A DNA stretch of 64,000 nt from Stenotrophomonas sp. SAU14A_NAIMI4_5. Its GTDB lineage: Bacteria; Pseudomonadota; Gammaproteobacteria; Xanthomonadales; Xanthomonadaceae. Below, piece by piece: positions 63,402 through 64,000 of this stretch (position 1 is the first letter of the stretch; each line of letters starts with the position of its first letter). The notes under the pieces were generated by a model. It worked only from the letters and a program-made list of their open reading frames with translations. It made no database searches and was not told the DNA's origin. Location: assembly GCF_003086795.1 (NCBI RefSeq), contig NZ_CP026003.1, positions 4,283,531 through 4,347,530 on the forward strand, given 5' to 3'. A program made the translations under genes and the position numbers.

Positions 63402-64000
63402 GAGGAATTATCGCGTCACCAGTGGGGCTTGTACACCTACACTGGATATGATGTGTGGACTTGGCCCCAAGCTTATCTTTGGCGTCTTTTTCAGCCATTC
63501 TTTTTGCGTCCTGCAATCGACTACTAAAACCGTAACCGAGTGCAAATTCCTTATCGTCGATTGAGCAATTGTCCGCGCTACGCCCATCTCTACTAGCCCG
63601 GCAAATACAGGAGTACCCTCCCCTCTTTCGATCTGGCCACGGGACTGACCTGCCACCTGCAGACGGAGATGCGAGGGCTTTGCTGAGCAATGCGGTTGCG
63701 ACAGCCTGGTTCACATCACTGGGATTGATCCAGTTTTCCAAGGAAGACAACTGCCTTACTGCTACAAACGAATCTCGGAAAGCTGAGACAGTTGATTCTC
63801 CATGCCCGCCGAAATCATAGCTCTGAGGATCGCTGAGGTTGGGGCCATCTGTACCACCCGGGTAAGAGCGTAAGGGAGCTAACGCCCTCTGAAGTCCAAG
63901 CGGATCTGCATACACAGCGGGGTTTCCACCGGCATAAGAGTATGTCGACATCCCTCCCTCCAGCCCAATCGGATCACTCTGCGAGTACCTACCCACCACC
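63394..64000 (-). CDS. Rhs protein, C-terminal end with toxin domain (partial, continues beyond the window)
   Basis: Only the last 201 residues are inside the window. They start in the conserved core end [20 protein letters not shown] and [11 protein letters not shown], after which the variable toxin tip begins (about 155 residues). The tip has no motif I recognise. Its last third is cysteine-rich ([31 protein letters not shown]) with [20 protein letters not shown] between. The gene is coupled to the Sel1-repeat gene by an 8-bp overlap. The 39 bp at 63962-64000 are identical to 61962-62000 in the orphan tip, the likely site of tip exchange. Confidence 0.85.
   Translation of the reverse strand, partial: VVGRYSQSDPIGLEGGMSTYSYAGGNPAVYADPLGLQRALAPLRSYPGGTDGPNLSDPQSYDFGGHGESTVSAFRDSFVAVRQLSSLENWINPSDVNQAVATALLSKALASPSAGGRSVPWPDRKRGGYSCICRASRDGRSADNCSIDDKEFALGYGFSSRLQDAKRMAEKDAKDKLGAKSTHHIQCRCTSPTGDAIIPHG

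Overview
The window looks like a chromosomal stretch of Stenotrophomonas (S. maltophilia complex) or a very close xanthomonad. The evidence is high GC, xanthomonad-type housekeeping genes (bioB-F-H-C, mnmG, ilvD, dinG, aroE, hemB), and dozens of short GTAG-initiated palindromes of the kind described in S. maltophilia as SMAG/REP elements.

Layout. 0-4.6 kb: the end of an exopolysaccharide/O-antigen gene cluster (polymerase-like membrane protein, acyltransferase, two glycosyltransferases), then tRNA-Arg(CCG). 4.8-21 kb: a complete-looking N-acetylgalactosamine (GalNAc) foraging locus. One arm runs leftward (GH31 with carbohydrate-binding domains, TonB-dependent receptor, Tat-exported GH109-like enzyme). 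The other runs rightward (agaS, ROK kinase, agaZ, DeoR regulator, deacetylase, sugar porter). They share a divergent control region with two look-alike promoter/operator boxes. No tagatose-bisphosphate aldolase is present in the window. 21-26 kb: small envelope and hypothetical genes, comF, and a LysR/SDR pair. 26.3-31.2 kb: biotin genes bioB-bioF-bioH-SDR-bioC behind a BirA-type operator. 31.3-36.8 kb: ydcF, a PLP dehydratase, a lipoprotein, a candidate small RNA with a strong terminator, mnmG and a gamma-carbonic-anhydrase-like gene. 36.9-43.7 kb: a six-gene overlapping membrane operon (RDD, SpoIIM, DUF4129, DUF4350, MoxR, DUF58). The last 133 bp of its final gene are copied twice more downstream in a 302-bp tandem repeat carrying SMAG palindromes. 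44.4-59.4 kb: a zinc-ribbon protein with a ygiB/ygiC-type pair, ilvD, dinG, aroE, hemB, a bestrophin-like gene, a DUF885 hydrolase and several small genes.

59.5-64 kb is visibly less GC-rich. It is an Rhs polymorphic-toxin array: the C-terminal end of an Rhs protein that runs off the window, its overlapping Sel1-repeat partner gene, an orphan Rhs tip apparently frameshifted at a run of six G, its putative immunity gene, an older Rhs core scrap, and two further small genes.

The most unusual signals are the repeated gene tail at the DUF58 locus (with a miniature parallel at comF), the frameshifted Rhs toxin tip, two unrelated families of predicted alpha-GalNAcase in one locus, and SMAG elements whose GTAG supplies the stop codon of six genes. 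All family assignments come from reading motifs. No database search was possible.
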